Origin: Leptospira neocaledonica
Lineage (GTDB): Bacteria; Spirochaetota; Leptospiria; Leptospirales; Leptospiraceae
Reading direction: 5' to 3'
Assembly (NCBI RefSeq): GCF_002812205.1
Contig: NZ_NPEA01000003.1
Span: 1-64,000 of the forward strand
DNA: 64,000 bases
The notes below the pieces were generated by a model. That model saw only the letters and a list, made by a program, of their open reading frames with translations. It had not been told where the DNA came from and searched no databases. Both the position numbers and the translations under genes were made by a program. This document shows, in pieces, positions 27,752-36,863 of this stretch (the stretch's first letter is position 1; every line of letters starts with the position of its first letter).

Positions 27752-28991
27752 CGGATATTATACTCCCGGGAAATGTAACCCCTTCGAATGGAGACCAACC
27801 ACTTTTACTTTTTATATCTTCTTTTTTGAATGTAGTTGGAGTATTAAAATCCAGAACTGTAAAACTTCCGCAGTAACCTTCTTCAATTTTTCCGAAACCT
27901 TTTCCGTATTCTTTCGGCAAAAACTCAGCTACAAAATCTCCCGGGTTTTCTGCACATATCTCCGAAATTTTTTCCAAAGAAATTCCTGCCGTCTTATGCA
28001 ACCAAGTTACAAATAAAGAATAAGTATCCAGTTGAGAAATACCGGATGTTCCTTTTAGTTTTTCCTCTATAGAATGAGGAGCATGATCCGTAGCTAAAAA
28101 GTCGATCCAACCTTCTTTTACTCCTTGGAGTAGAGCCACTTTGTCTTCCGGTCCTCTTAGAGGTGGATTCATCTGAAACCAATGACGATTTTCATCCGTA
28201 AGCATGGTTCGATCAAAATAGAGATGAGTAGGGGTTACTTCACATTTTACTTTGACCCCCCTTTTTCTAGCTTCGATGATCTTCTTTAAACCTTCTTCCG
28301 TAGAATAATGGCATAACTTTCCAACGAGCTCATATTTTTCGATTAGATAGAGTGCAAAGTCCGTAGCTAAAGTTTCGGCAATAGCGGGCCTTCTATCTTC
28401 ATGATACGTTTCATTCTGGCTCTTTTCTAAAATTTCAGGATCTTCACAATGAAAGCTAACATTACAACCTTTGTAATGGCGAATCGTCTCTTCCAACTGC
28501 TCGTTTGAATAAAAGAATAATTCTCCAATAGAAGGACCCATGAACGCCTTGTAAGGAACATGAGCTTTTAGAGGTTTTGTATGAGGACCTATGCCCGCAT
28601 ACAAAGTGATCCGAACAGGAGAATGATCCGCGAGTTCTCTTTTTTTAGAATAAGTAATATCGTCAGTAGGAGGGATCGGATTATTTGGCATGTCCGCGAT
28701 ATGGATTACACCTCCGTTAATCGCAGCATTTCCTGCAGATAAAAAATCTTCCTTATATTTGTGTTTTCCCGATTCGTCTTCTCTTGCATGTACGTGAATA
28801 TCGCCGAAGCCGGAAAAGATTACAAATTTTTCAGGATCGAATACAAGCTCTTCTGCATTAGAAGATTGTAATATTTTGTCTTTTTGAATGGAAAGTATAA
28901 GGCCGGTTTTCGGATCCAGCTCCACCGTCCCCATAAAAGATCCTTTGGAGTTTTGGAATTTTCCCGAAATTTTTCGAATCTGAGCAGCCAT
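27723..28991 (-). CDS. pyrC: Dihydroorotase
   Basis: Amidohydrolase of 422 residues that closes carbamoyl aspartate to dihydroorotate in pyrimidine synthesis. GFGDIHVHARED (about 63) is the HxH metal site. MPNNPIPPTD is the usual dihydroorotase motif, HCEDPE and CHYST hold metal-binding histidines, and FLATDHAPHS has the catalytic aspartate. It is of the type II (class I-like) length. A highly divergent N-terminus and a tail are noted. It is cotranscribed with the 718-residue membrane gene 14 bases upstream, and its tail overlaps ogt. A dihydropyrimidinase-like role cannot be excluded, but the TDHAPHS motif favours dihydroorotase. Confidence 0.87.
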   Translation of the reverse strand: MAAQIRKISGKFQNSKGSFMGTVELDPKTGLILSIQKDKILQSSNAEELVFDPEKFVIFSGFGDIHVHAREDESGKHKYKEDFLSAGNAAINGGVIHIADMPNNPIPPTDDITYSKKRELADHSPVRITLYAGIGPHTKPLKAHVPYKAFMGPSIGELFFYSNEQLEETIRHYKGCNVSFHCEDPEILEKSQNETYHEDRRPAIAETLATDFALYLIEKYELVGKLCHYSTEEGLKKIIEARKRGVKVKCEVTPTHLYFDRTMLTDENRHWFQMNPPLRGPEDKVALLQGVKEGWIDFLATDHAPHSIEEKLKGTSGISQLDTYSLFVTWLHKTAGISLEKISEICAENPGDFVAEFLPKEYGKGFGKIEEGYCGSFTVLDFNTPTTFKKEDIKSKSGWSPFEGVTFPGSIISVIHLGKKVR

Positions 28992-29005
28992 TAGCCCAGT
29001 ATATC

Positions 29006-31162
29006 TCAGGCGCCTTTTTTTTCTATCGCATTCAAAAGTTTTGTAACTGCCGCAGAAGGTCCCTGCTCTTTACGGATCTGGACTGCAAGATTCCTAGCCT
29101 CATCCAAACGATCCGTATGATAATACATATCCGCCAAATGCAGATTGTTTTGAGTATGTCCCTCGGAAATTGATCTCAATTCTTCCGACAAACGGATGGC
29201 CTCTTGGATATCCCCGGTTTTTTTAGCACAATAAGACAGGATAAAAAGCATCTCCGGATCTTTTACAATTCCCATCTCTCTCAATTCCCGGGCCGCCATA
29301 TACGCAGTTTGGTAATCTTTGATCTTCAAACCTAATTTTAAGATCAGCTTTGAACGAACCGGATGTGAATCTTGGCTTCCTTGTAGATCGGAAAGGAATT
29401 TTCTCAATTCCGAAACTGAACTGGTTTTTTTGATCCGATCCGAAATTTCTTTCCAGGAAGAAATTCCGCCACTCGATCTGGGCCCAGCTTCGCTCCGACT
29501 AAAAGAAGAAGATTCGGAACCTTCTTCCGTTCGAATGGATTGGATCATTCTATTAAATTGATCCGCTAAACTACCGATCTCATCCCAAGCTTCCGGATGT
29601 AACTCTCTTTGCAGATCTCCTTCGGTAGCAAGCTCCAATGCGGAATACAATCTATCCAAAGGATGGATCACAAAGAAGGAGAAAAACGAATTGATCGCTA
29701 TGGAAAAAAGAAGAAGACAAACTAAAAACGCAAGTACCGGTTTTTTCAGTAATCCTGTCTCAAAAGCCAAAAATTCCTGATACGGGATACCGATCTCTTT
29801 TATCTGGGTTTTACCGGGAGATTTTTGGATTACGGAATAATAATATTCTCCCATTACGAGTCCTGGGATCCTTCTGAAACGAGGTTCTCCTTCAGGGATC
29901 AATTCTCTCATTTGGTCCAACGCAAAACTGCGCAATGCCTCTCCTTCTGCAGAAGAGTTTTTCACTGAACCGGAAAGTATTTTTAAGAATAAAGCGAACT
30001 TCTCCTCTTTGCCGTCAGGAGATATTTGTTCCAAGATCCCATCGCGAATATCTTTAGGAGGGAGATTTCTGATCTTTTTACGGACCTTCTCCAAACTTTT
30101 CGAAAAGTTAATTAAATTTTCAGAATATTTATCGGAACCTTTCAAAGATTCCGCAACCTTTGCATAAGAAGGAAATTCCTTATTCAAAGAAGAAGGATTA
30201 TTCCAAATAAAGGAAAGGATCAAATCTCTTTTAGATTCCGCAAAAAAAGAAGTTTCTAATCCTCCGGAAGCGGTCAGGACAAAACCGTCGTTATCTTGCA
30301 CGGAAAGCAAATAAGAATCAGGTGACAAATCCTGAGCCTTTAATCTTTCCTTAACCGTTTCGTTAAAAGATTCCAATCCGGGTTGTAAGAAAAGCCAACT
30401 ACTTCCTTGGAACACGAATAATATTAATAATACGATCCCGAGTAGAATGGGAGATCTAAGACTGAAGGCTTCTCCGGAGGCTCTTAAGTGGATCAGCCAG
30501 GCCAAAAACAATGCAGTCAAAAAGATTGGATTCCAAAAAGAAAGTCCGATGGATCTATCTATAGGATAAGCAATCTCCTTCAGATGAAAAAGTATAGTAG
30601 TGCCGAGAAGAAGTAAAAAAGGTACCCAGAGAGAAAGAGCCATCAACTGTATATCGGATCTATGGGCTTGAAAACCTCTCCAAACCCCGAAGAGTAATAT
30701 TACAGAAACATAAAGAATCCCGAACCAAAATATAACTCTCTCATCGGCCCTATGGATTACGTCGAAGACACCTCCGCCGAAATCGTAAACAGGTTTAGCG
30801 AATATTGTTCCAACTATATGAAGGACCAAAATGCTTAAGGCCAGAAAGTACCCTGCGCCTAATAAGATCCTTCCAGTCTTTTCTGAGGCTTGCGAATTCA
30901 GCTGGAAAAAATATAAACAAAGATGGGCGCAAAGCAAAAATGCGGAAGGTAAAGAAACCCATCTATGTAAGAAAGAAAGAGGATGGAAAAAAGAAGTCCC
31001 AAGTAAAAAGGAAAGCTCGAGTAACGCGCAATATAGGAATACCCAGCCTAGATGAAGAGTTGTTTCATACTTTTCCTTTCTAACTAGAAGAAAAAAAGCG
31101 CAGAGCCCGGAGAGAAGAAATCCGGTAAGATAACTGACGCTGGAAAAAGTTAAAACAGCCAT
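29006..31162 (-). CDS. Membrane protein with HAMP and TPR regions
   Basis: Large sensor-like protein of 718 residues. About seven hydrophobic segments lie in the first 250 residues, resembling 7TM sensors. A periplasmic loop follows (about 265-470), and another transmembrane helix lies at about 475-495. A HAMP-like segment follows (about 495-545) with FVIHPLDRLYSALE and EIGSLADQFNRMI. A serine-rich linker leads to a TPR-like helical tail (about 575-715) with NNLHLADMYYHTDRLDEARNLA. No kinase, cyclase or methyl-accepting domain is present. The start ATG is at 31162, 15 bases after the preceding gene. It may pass signals through protein contacts of the TPR tail. Function unknown. Confidence 0.75.
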   Translation of the reverse strand: MAVLTFSSVSYLTGFLLSGLCAFFLLVRKEKYETTLHLGWVFLYCALLELSFLLGTSFFHPLSFLHRWVSLPSAFLLCAHLCLYFFQLNSQASEKTGRILLGAGYFLALSILVLHIVGTIFAKPVYDFGGGVFDVIHRADERVIFWFGILYVSVILLFGVWRGFQAHRSDIQLMALSLWVPFLLLLGTTILFHLKEIAYPIDRSIGLSFWNPIFLTALFLAWLIHLRASGEAFSLRSPILLGIVLLILFVFQGSSWLFLQPGLESFNETVKERLKAQDLSPDSYLLSVQDNDGFVLTASGGLETSFFAESKRDLILSFIWNNPSSLNKEFPSYAKVAESLKGSDKYSENLINFSKSLEKVRKKIRNLPPKDIRDGILEQISPDGKEEKFALFLKILSGSVKNSSAEGEALRSFALDQMRELIPEGEPRFRRIPGLVMGEYYYSVIQKSPGKTQIKEIGIPYQEFLAFETGLLKKPVLAFLVCLLLFSIAINSFFSFFVIHPLDRLYSALELATEGDLQRELHPEAWDEIGSLADQFNRMIQSIRTEEGSESSSFSRSEAGPRSSGGISSWKEISDRIKKTSSVSELRKFLSDLQGSQDSHPVRSKLILKLGLKIKDYQTAYMAARELREMGIVKDPEMLFILSYCAKKTGDIQEAIRLSEELRSISEGHTQNNLHLADMYYHTDRLDEARNLAVQIRKEQGPSAAVTKLLNAIEKKGA

Positions 31163-31177
31163 GATGAATGGATTACA

Positions 31178-31762
31178 TCATTTCACACAAATGACTGCGA
31201 ATTTGTTTGTGCTGGGACTTGGAGAAAAATCTCCACTGCTCAAGTTTACGGTCATATAGTCCCCTTTGTCTCCAGCCGCACTTGTAGACCAAAACAGTCC
31301 GATAGTTTTGATCTTTTTATCTGCCCTTTTGGAGAATGTTTTAAGCTCTTCTTTATCAGGAAGTCTCTTTCTTCTGGAAGAACAATAACGAACTGCATCT
31401 TCCCAAGCTACAGGAGATCCTGCTTCTTCGTCCCAACCATGTTTTCCATAAACAGGAGTCTTATCTAAATATTCCTGAACGATAAAATATCCGAAAAATA
31501 CGATCAATGCGGCTGCGAGAAATCCAATAACTTTTACGAGAGTACCCGAACTTCCTCCGGGTTGAGGAGCCTTCATCGGAAGTTCTTTCATCGTTTCTGA
31601 AATTTTAGTAGCTACGGTATGCTGTTGGTGGCGATTCGAACGACCATGATCCGGTCTTTTTTTCTGCTGATGACCGCGGTTTCCTGCACCTGGGTGTTTA
31701 TGGGAAGATTCTTGTTTTTTATTCCCGGAAGTTTTGCGGGGAGGCTTACGACGGTTCGCCAT
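31178..31762 (-). CDS. Membrane-anchored protein with basic N-terminus and DUF1566-like end
   Basis: Protein of 194 residues. The first about 60 residues are very rich in lysine, arginine, histidine and glutamine and would be cytoplasmic and disordered. A single transmembrane helix is at about residues 76-96 (VIGFLAAALIVFFGYFIV). The outer part holds WEDAVRYCSSRRKRLPDKEEL, GLFWSTSAAG and a final FAVICVK, resembling a short DUF1566-type domain. The start follows AAGGAT. It lies directly upstream of the HAMP-TPR gene and is likely cotranscribed with it. A receptor or sensor accessory is possible. Confidence 0.72.
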   Translation of the reverse strand: MANRRKPPRKTSGNKKQESSHKHPGAGNRGHQQKKRPDHGRSNRHQQHTVATKISETMKELPMKAPQPGGSSGTLVKVIGFLAAALIVFFGYFIVQEYLDKTPVYGKHGWDEEAGSPVAWEDAVRYCSSRRKRLPDKEELKTFSKRADKKIKTIGLFWSTSAAGDKGDYMTVNLSSGDFSPSPSTNKFAVICVK

Positions 31763-31965
31763 AAAGTGGGTTATCCTTTCAGTCGATGGATTTGGACCTA
31801 TTTACTCTAAAAGGCCCTAGACGAATTTTAAAATCGTCCGTAAAAGAATCTCTACCAAGACTAGCTCATTTAGTAAAGAAAAAACCGCCAGCTTGAAAGG
31901 AAAGCCCCTAGTCATACTTAAAAAAGGTCGAATGTTTCCAGTATAGCCGAAAGGATTGTCCCAGA

Positions 31966-33255
31966 ATGCAGACGATTCGAATCGGATTAATTGGTGCAGG
32001 TACAGTCGGCTCAGGAGTTCTTAAAATTCTTTCGGAAGAATCCGCAAGATTCGAAAAAGAATACGGTATATCCTTAAATGTACATACGATTTGTACCCGA
32101 ACCCCCTCAAAAATCGCCCCTATTTCGAAATTATTTTCTAAAGTAAAAATAACAGACGATTACAAACAAGTGGTGGGAAACCCTGAAATCGATACGATCA
32201 TCGAACTTGTAGGTGGTACAACAATCTCCGAAGAGATCGTATTGGGAGCTTTGCAATCCAAACAGACCGTAATCACAGCTAATAAGGCGCTTCTTTCCGA
32301 AAAAGGAGAGATCATCTATAGAACTGCAGAAGAAAATCATACCGAAATTGGATTCGAAGCTTCTGTGGGAGGTTCTATTCCGATCATTCGAGCAATACGG
32401 AATTGTCTGGCAGGAGATAAGATCCTCGGACTTTATGGGATCTTAAACGGAACAACTAACTTTATTCTTTCTAAAATGGAAACAGAAGGGTTAGATTATA
32501 AAGAAGCTCTAAAACTCGCTCAGGAAAAGGGATTTGCAGAAGCAGATCCAAGCTTCGACGTAGAAGGTATTGATACCGCTCATAAGATCAGCATTTTAGG
32601 ATCCCTGGCCTTCGGAGAAAAAATTCCTCTACAAAACATAGTCGTCGAAGGTATAACAAAGATTACACGACTCGATATCGCATTTGCTTCAGACCTGGGT
32701 TATAGAATAAAGTTACTCGGTCTTGTAAGAAAATTGGACGGCAAGGTAGAAGCTAGAGTCCAACCGGTAATGATCCCAAAACACCACGCATTCGCAAGCG
32801 TGATGAACGAAACTAATGCAGTGTATTATAAAACAGCATTTGCGGGCCCGGGTTTGATCGTAGGAAAGGGCGCAGGCGCTTTGCCTACTGCTTCTGCAGT
32901 GGTTTCGGATCTGATCTATTACGGCTCAAGACGTGGCAAAAATCTTCCGATGGAAAAGAACAGATTTCCAAAAGCATCCATATCGGAAGCCAACCAAACA
33001 GAAGCCAGATATTATCTGAGATTTAATACCTTGGATCAACCTGGAGTTTTGGCGGAAATTGCGAAAGATTTGGGAACAAACGGGGTATCTATTTCTTCTG
33101 TCCGTCAAAACGAATCGGAAAAGGAACCTGCAGAAGTTGTAGTGGTCACACATCCTTGTGTGGAAGCTTCGATTTCTGCATCTTTAGGTAGGATAGATAC
33201 GTCCGAAGTGGTTTTAGAACCCTCTGTTGCTATCCGGTTGGAAGACAAATTGTAA
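31966..33255 (+). CDS. hom: Homoserine dehydrogenase
   Basis: NAD(P)-dependent enzyme of 429 residues making homoserine from aspartate semialdehyde, for threonine and methionine. It has [12 protein letters not shown] at the N-terminus, [11 protein letters not shown], the catalytic region with [11 protein letters not shown] and [11 protein letters not shown], and [14 protein letters not shown]-terminal ACT domain (about 350-429) starts [13 protein letters not shown] and probably gives feedback control by threonine. Length is usual. The stop codon lies at the start of a hairpin. Confidence 0.94.
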   Translation: MQTIRIGLIGAGTVGSGVLKILSEESARFEKEYGISLNVHTICTRTPSKIAPISKLFSKVKITDDYKQVVGNPEIDTIIELVGGTTISEEIVLGALQSKQTVITANKALLSEKGEIIYRTAEENHTEIGFEASVGGSIPIIRAIRNCLAGDKILGLYGILNGTTNFILSKMETEGLDYKEALKLAQEKGFAEADPSFDVEGIDTAHKISILGSLAFGEKIPLQNIVVEGITKITRLDIAFASDLGYRIKLLGLVRKLDGKVEARVQPVMIPKHHAFASVMNETNAVYYKTAFAGPGLIVGKGAGALPTASAVVSDLIYYGSRRGKNLPMEKNRFPKASISEANQTEARYYLRFNTLDQPGVLAEIAKDLGTNGVSISSVRQNESEKEPAEVVVVTHPCVEASISASLGRIDTSEVVLEPSVAIRLEDKL

Positions 33256-33274
33256 GAGCCTGTCCCAGGCTCTT
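33254..33274 (+). terminator. Hairpin overlapping the hom stop codon
   Basis: AAGAGCCTG and CAGGCTCTT pair across a three-base loop, starting inside the hom stop codon. No T-run follows, so it may be a weak or factor-dependent terminator, or an RNA structure near the next start. Confidence 0.4.
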
Positions 33275-33304
33275 GAAGCCCGGGATCAAATAGTTATCGA
33301 TAAC

Positions 33305-33661
33305 ATGAATTATGGGACGGACTATAAAATTATGAGCGAATTTCCCTGCACATTGTCCTTACATGAAGGGTTCGGGGAATCACATTTGGATTTATTTTTG
33401 GATATTGACGGAAATTCTCGTCTAATCACCTTCGGAACAATCGCATCCTATTGGGATTTGCTCCAAAGTGGATCGAAAATAACTTTTCAAAGAAAGAAAG
33501 ATCACAGAAGGATCTATCTGGACTTAGAAGGCGAAATCGAAGAGAAGGGGCAACTTAGGATACTTTTTCGTGGGTCCGCAAAAACGGATTCCAAATCGGA
33601 AGAAGTCTCCGGATGGACGGAATTGACAGCCACCATCAAAGACGGAACAATGATTCTTTAA
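33305..33661 (+). CDS. Small LigD-phosphoesterase-like protein
   Basis: Protein of about 118 residues, in frame from an upstream ATG at 33227 that overlaps hom; the starts at 33305 and 33332 are more plausible. The sequence [18 protein letters not shown] followed later by [27 protein letters not shown] follows the pattern of the 3'-phosphoesterase-like domain found at the N-terminus of LigD DNA ligases and in stand-alone small proteins. Metal-binding and catalytic residues cannot be confirmed by eye. It sits between hom and the STAS gene, 16 bases before the latter. A role in DNA end processing is possible but unproven. Confidence 0.6.
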   Translation: MNYGTDYKIMSEFPCTLSLHEGFGESHLDLFLDIDGNSRLITFGTIASYWDLLQSGSKITFQRKKDHRRIYLDLEGEIEEKGQLRILFRGSAKTDSKSEEVSGWTELTATIKDGTMIL

Positions 33662-33677
33662 CGCGGATCGGGACAAA

Positions 33678-34049
33678 ATGGCAAAAACGGAATTCGAAGG
33701 TCTATACATAGAAACTAAAAAAGACTCTGTCGGGGACAAAGAAGTTCTAGTCGTCATCATGAATGGAAAAGTGACGAACTCAAACGCTTTCGAAATTTCC
33801 AGAAAGATCAATTTCGTTTTCGACGAAGGAATCTATGAGATCATCTTGGACCTTTCATCTTTGGAATATATCAATAGTGTTGGTGTTGCGACACTTTTAA
33901 CCCTGATCAAAACCGTAGACCAGCATAACGGAAAGATCGTGATCGGAGGTTTAAATCACTTCTTAGAGAATGTGATCCGATTGATGGAATTACCTAAAAA
34001 AGTGGCGATCTATCACACCCTGGACGAGGCCAAAGCAGTCTTTAAATAA
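33678..34049 (+). CDS. STAS-domain anti-anti-sigma-like protein
   Basis: Single STAS-domain protein of 123 residues, similar to SpoIIAA/RsbV antagonists. [19 protein letters not shown] carries the serine that is usually phosphorylated (about residue 67). The GKIVIGGLN strand and C-terminal LDEAKAVFK fit the fold. It would bind an anti-sigma kinase or a receptor. No kinase or phosphatase partner is near, so the partner is unknown. Its end overlaps the convergent coaB by eight bases. Confidence 0.88.
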   Translation: MAKTEFEGLYIETKKDSVGDKEVLVVIMNGKVTNSNAFEISRKINFVFDEGIYEIILDLSSLEYINSVGVATLLTLIKTVDQHNGKIVIGGLNHFLENVIRLMELPKKVAIYHTLDEAKAVFK

Positions 34050-34728
34050 TACTTTCTTGTTTAGAAAGAATATCCAAATATTCTAAAATTCCTTTGGCAA
34101 TTGTCTCCTTAGAAGCGGGACCAATTTCCTTTTTGGAACCTTCTTTTCCATAAACAATCACACTGGTATCTAAATCACCGAAACCCTTAGAGTCTTTACC
34201 TACATAATTGCCTACGATAAAATCCAGATTTTTCTTCCTAAGTTTACCAAGCGCATTTTGGTCCAATAAATCGGTCTCTGCGGAGAAGCCTATACGCAGA
34301 ATATCTTTCAGATTTTGGGTATGGATCTTTTCGTGAACGGAAACGAGTATATCAGGGTTTTTAATCAGTTCCAGAACTAAGGTATCACTACCTTCTTCTT
34401 TTTTTATTTTGGATTCATTCGCATTTTTAGGGCGAAAGTCCGCAGGGGCAGCAGCCATAATTAGAATGGAAGAAGAATCCACTTCTTTCAGAACAGCATC
34501 CCTCATCTCGAGAGTCGTTTCTACCTTTATAATTCTTGCACCTTTAGGTTCTGAATACTTTGGTTCAGTCAATCCTCGGATATAAACAATATCTTTCACT
34601 AAGTGAGTCGCTTCTTGGGCCAAACAATATCCCATTTTTCCGGAGGAAGCATTTGAGATAAAACGTACAGGGTCGATCCACTCTCTAGTGGGTCCCGAAG
34701 TTATTATGATTTTTGAATATTTACCCAA
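34042..34728 (-). CDS. coaB: Phosphopantothenate--cysteine ligase domain protein
   Basis: Stand-alone CoaB of 228 residues that joins 4'-phosphopantothenate to cysteine in coenzyme A synthesis. It starts with [16 protein letters not shown], then [26 protein letters not shown] and IGFSAET, all CoaB motifs. In most bacteria this domain is fused after CoaC in one CoaBC protein; here it follows the coaC gene by 11 bases, in the same operon. The C-terminus (about 200-228) is not conserved by eye. Confidence 0.9.
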   Translation of the reverse strand: MGKYSKIIITSGPTREWIDPVRFISNASSGKMGYCLAQEATHLVKDIVYIRGLTEPKYSEPKGARIIKVETTLEMRDAVLKEVDSSSILIMAAAPADFRPKNANESKIKKEEGSDTLVLELIKNPDILVSVHEKIHTQNLKDILRIGFSAETDLLDQNALGKLRKKNLDFIVGNYVGKDSKGFGDLDTSVIVYGKEGSKKEIGPASKETIAKGILEYLDILSKQESII

Positions 34729-34739
34729 GATAAAACATC

Positions 34740-35279
34740 TTAATGAGAAGTTTTTAGATATAATTCCAGAATCCTTTTTTGCATTACCGGAACATCGGCA
34801 AGTTTGCCGTAACCTTCGTCACCACAAACCACTACTCCTTCCTGAGGATCTAAGATGATCACTCCGTCTTCTTTCAAACGTGCAAGATTTCTTTGTGTGG
34901 CAGGATGAGTGAACATATTTGGATTCATTGCTGGAGCAACTAATACAGGACATTTCGCAGCAAGATAGGTAGAAGTTACAAGATCGTCCGCAATTCCGTT
35001 AGCCATTTTTGCAATAATATTTGCAGTAGCCGGGACCACTGCGATCACCGCCGCGCGATTCCTTGCATCAATATGAGCCATTCCATGCTCATACTCATCT
35101 ACCTGGACTTTTTTACCGGTAAGAGCCTCGAACGTGATCGGACCTATAAACTTGGTGGCATTTTCCGTCATGATCACGGAAACAGGATAACCTTCTTTGG
35201 TAAGATTACGCACCAGTTCGCAGGCTCTAAAGGCTGCGATACTTCCGCTGACCGCGATCAAAATATCCTTTTTGTCCAT
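34740..35279 (-). CDS. coaC: Phosphopantothenoylcysteine decarboxylase domain protein
   Basis: Stand-alone flavoprotein of 179 residues, the CoaC half of coenzyme A synthesis. [17 protein letters not shown] is the FMN-binding start, AHIDARNRA carries the catalytic histidine, [20 protein letters not shown] is typical and [10 protein letters not shown] is the substrate-binding PAMNxxM motif. The C-terminal [11 protein letters not shown] holds the cysteine and lid region. It lies just upstream of coaB. The pair is a split form of the usual CoaBC. Confidence 0.92.
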   Translation of the reverse strand: MDKKDILIAVSGSIAAFRACELVRNLTKEGYPVSVIMTENATKFIGPITFEALTGKKVQVDEYEHGMAHIDARNRAAVIAVVPATANIIAKMANGIADDLVTSTYLAAKCPVLVAPAMNPNMFTHPATQRNLARLKEDGVIILDPQEGVVVCGDEGYGKLADVPVMQKRILELYLKTSH

Positions 35280-35316
35280 ACTTACAGATTCAGAACCATT
35301 CGATCAGATTTACAAC

Positions 35317-36645
35317 TTAAATCGCAAAAGAAGAAGGAGCAGAAAGCCTCGTAAAACGAACGGTCATGATCTTGTTCCCATCCATTTTTTCTACGGTCAG
35401 CTTACCTTCAGGAATCGCAACTTCGGTCCCTTCTTTGGGCATATCTTCTAACTTCTCTAAAATAAAACCTGCGATGGTACGAATATCGTTTAGCTCTTCT
35501 TCTTCGATGCCTGTTAGGATCTCTTTTAGTTCGTCGAGCTCGGTTTCTCCGTCAATATCGAATGCATCAGGAGAATGTGATGGAACAGCATCCGTTTCAT
35601 GATCGTCGGTTTCGTCCCGGATCTCGCCGAAAACTTCTTCCACTATATCTTCCATAGTAAGTAATCCCGAAACCCCACCGTACTCATCGATCACGATCGC
35701 CATATGTTGTTTTGCGAGCCGCAACTTCTGAAGGACCTTTTCTATCGACATACCTTCCGGAACCACGATAGGAGATTGCATGATTGTAGTTACTTTCGCT
35801 TTTTTGTTCCGTTTAGATTCGGAAAGCCATGCGAGATACGCCTGAACGTGGATAATCCCTACTATATTATCAGTAGTTCCATCATACACAGGATATCTGG
35901 AAAAATGATGTTCTGCGATGATAGAAAGAACTCCATCCATTTGACTGTCTGCAGGAATCCCCACAATACTGAGTCGATGAGTCATCACATCCTTTGCCAA
36001 ATGTTCGGAGAACTGGAAAGTGTTTTGGATGATCTGAAATTCTTCCTGGTCTATATTTCCCTGTTTATTCTGCTCCTGAATCAGGATCATCAATTCCTCT
36101 GGGGAATGGATGATACGATGAGAGTCTTCCTTAAACCCGATTCTTTTCAAAATAAAAGAAGTCATTCCATTTAAGAAAAACGTAATAGGGAAAAATAAAT
36201 AATAAAAGAAGAATATAGGGGCGCTTGTTACCAAGGCCAAGGTTTCCGTTTTTTGAATAGCAACAGTTTTAGGAAGAAGTTCTCCCAAAAGAATATGCAA
36301 AAATGTGATCAATGCAAACGAGATCGCAACTGCCACCCCATGGACCGTTAAATCGGAATCAGGATAACCTGCGTAATGAAAAATAGGCTCTATCCAACTG
36401 GACAGATAACCTTCTCCCACCCAACCTAAAAGTAAACTTGCAATTGTGATCCCCACCTGACAGACAGAGAGCATATCGTTCAACATGCTGGCCGCTTTTT
36501 TAGTGAGAGCCGCCATAGGTCTGCCGTCTCTGATCAATTCTTCCAAACGAGAAGGTCTGATCGAGACCAGGGCAAATTCTGCGGACACGAAAAATCCGTT
36601 TGCAAAAATAAGAAGAAGAATTACGAAAAATCCAATCACGTCCAT
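35317..36645 (-). CDS. CNNM/HlyC-CorC family membrane protein
   Basis: Membrane protein of 442 residues from ATG 36645; a TTG three codons upstream is also possible. A DUF21/CNNM transmembrane domain covers about 1-190, with [19 protein letters not shown] and [13 protein letters not shown]. Two CBS domains follow at about 205-330 ([36 protein letters not shown]). A C-terminal CorC_HlyC domain lies at about 350-440. The family moves magnesium or cobalt, or has been called hemolysin without proof. No lysis activity can be inferred from sequence. It is encoded 37 bases upstream of coaC. Confidence 0.9.
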   Translation of the reverse strand: MDVIGFFVILLLIFANGFFVSAEFALVSIRPSRLEELIRDGRPMAALTKKAASMLNDMLSVCQVGITIASLLLGWVGEGYLSSWIEPIFHYAGYPDSDLTVHGVAVAISFALITFLHILLGELLPKTVAIQKTETLALVTSAPIFFFYYLFFPITFFLNGMTSFILKRIGFKEDSHRIIHSPEELMILIQEQNKQGNIDQEEFQIIQNTFQFSEHLAKDVMTHRLSIVGIPADSQMDGVLSIIAEHHFSRYPVYDGTTDNIVGIIHVQAYLAWLSESKRNKKAKVTTIMQSPIVVPEGMSIEKVLQKLRLAKQHMAIVIDEYGGVSGLLTMEDIVEEVFGEIRDETDDHETDAVPSHSPDAFDIDGETELDELKEILTGIEEEELNDIRTIAGFILEKLEDMPKEGTEVAIPEGKLTVEKMDGNKIMTVRFTRLSAPSSFAI

Positions 36646-36846
36646 TAACGGCAAGATCTTCCGAATGTAAGATTTAGGCAGATTGCTAGATCGAAAGAAT
36701 AAAACAAGGTGGGAAAAATATGGCTATGGTCCGGAAAAATCCGGCTTCTACTGTCGGGGTCCATCTATCTGTGATACCATCCCTGAAAAACGATGCATTG
36801 TCGAGTGTTTTGGAGCCGAAAAAATGAAAATTTCCCCTTTTACCGG

Positions 36847-36863
36847 ACCCGGTTTAAACGGGT
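36847..36863 (-). terminator. Weak hairpin after the CHAT-like gene
   Basis: ACCCG and CGGGT arms flank GTTTAAA, overlapping the end of the minus-strand gene. No clear T-run follows, so termination here is uncertain. The rest of the gap 36646-36862 shows no gene. Confidence 0.3.

Noticed and set aside
35317..36645. Hemolysin annotation of the CNNM/CorC-type gene
   Set aside because: HlyC/TlyC naming rests on an old lysis claim; the domains fit an ion transporter and nothing in the sequence shows lysis.
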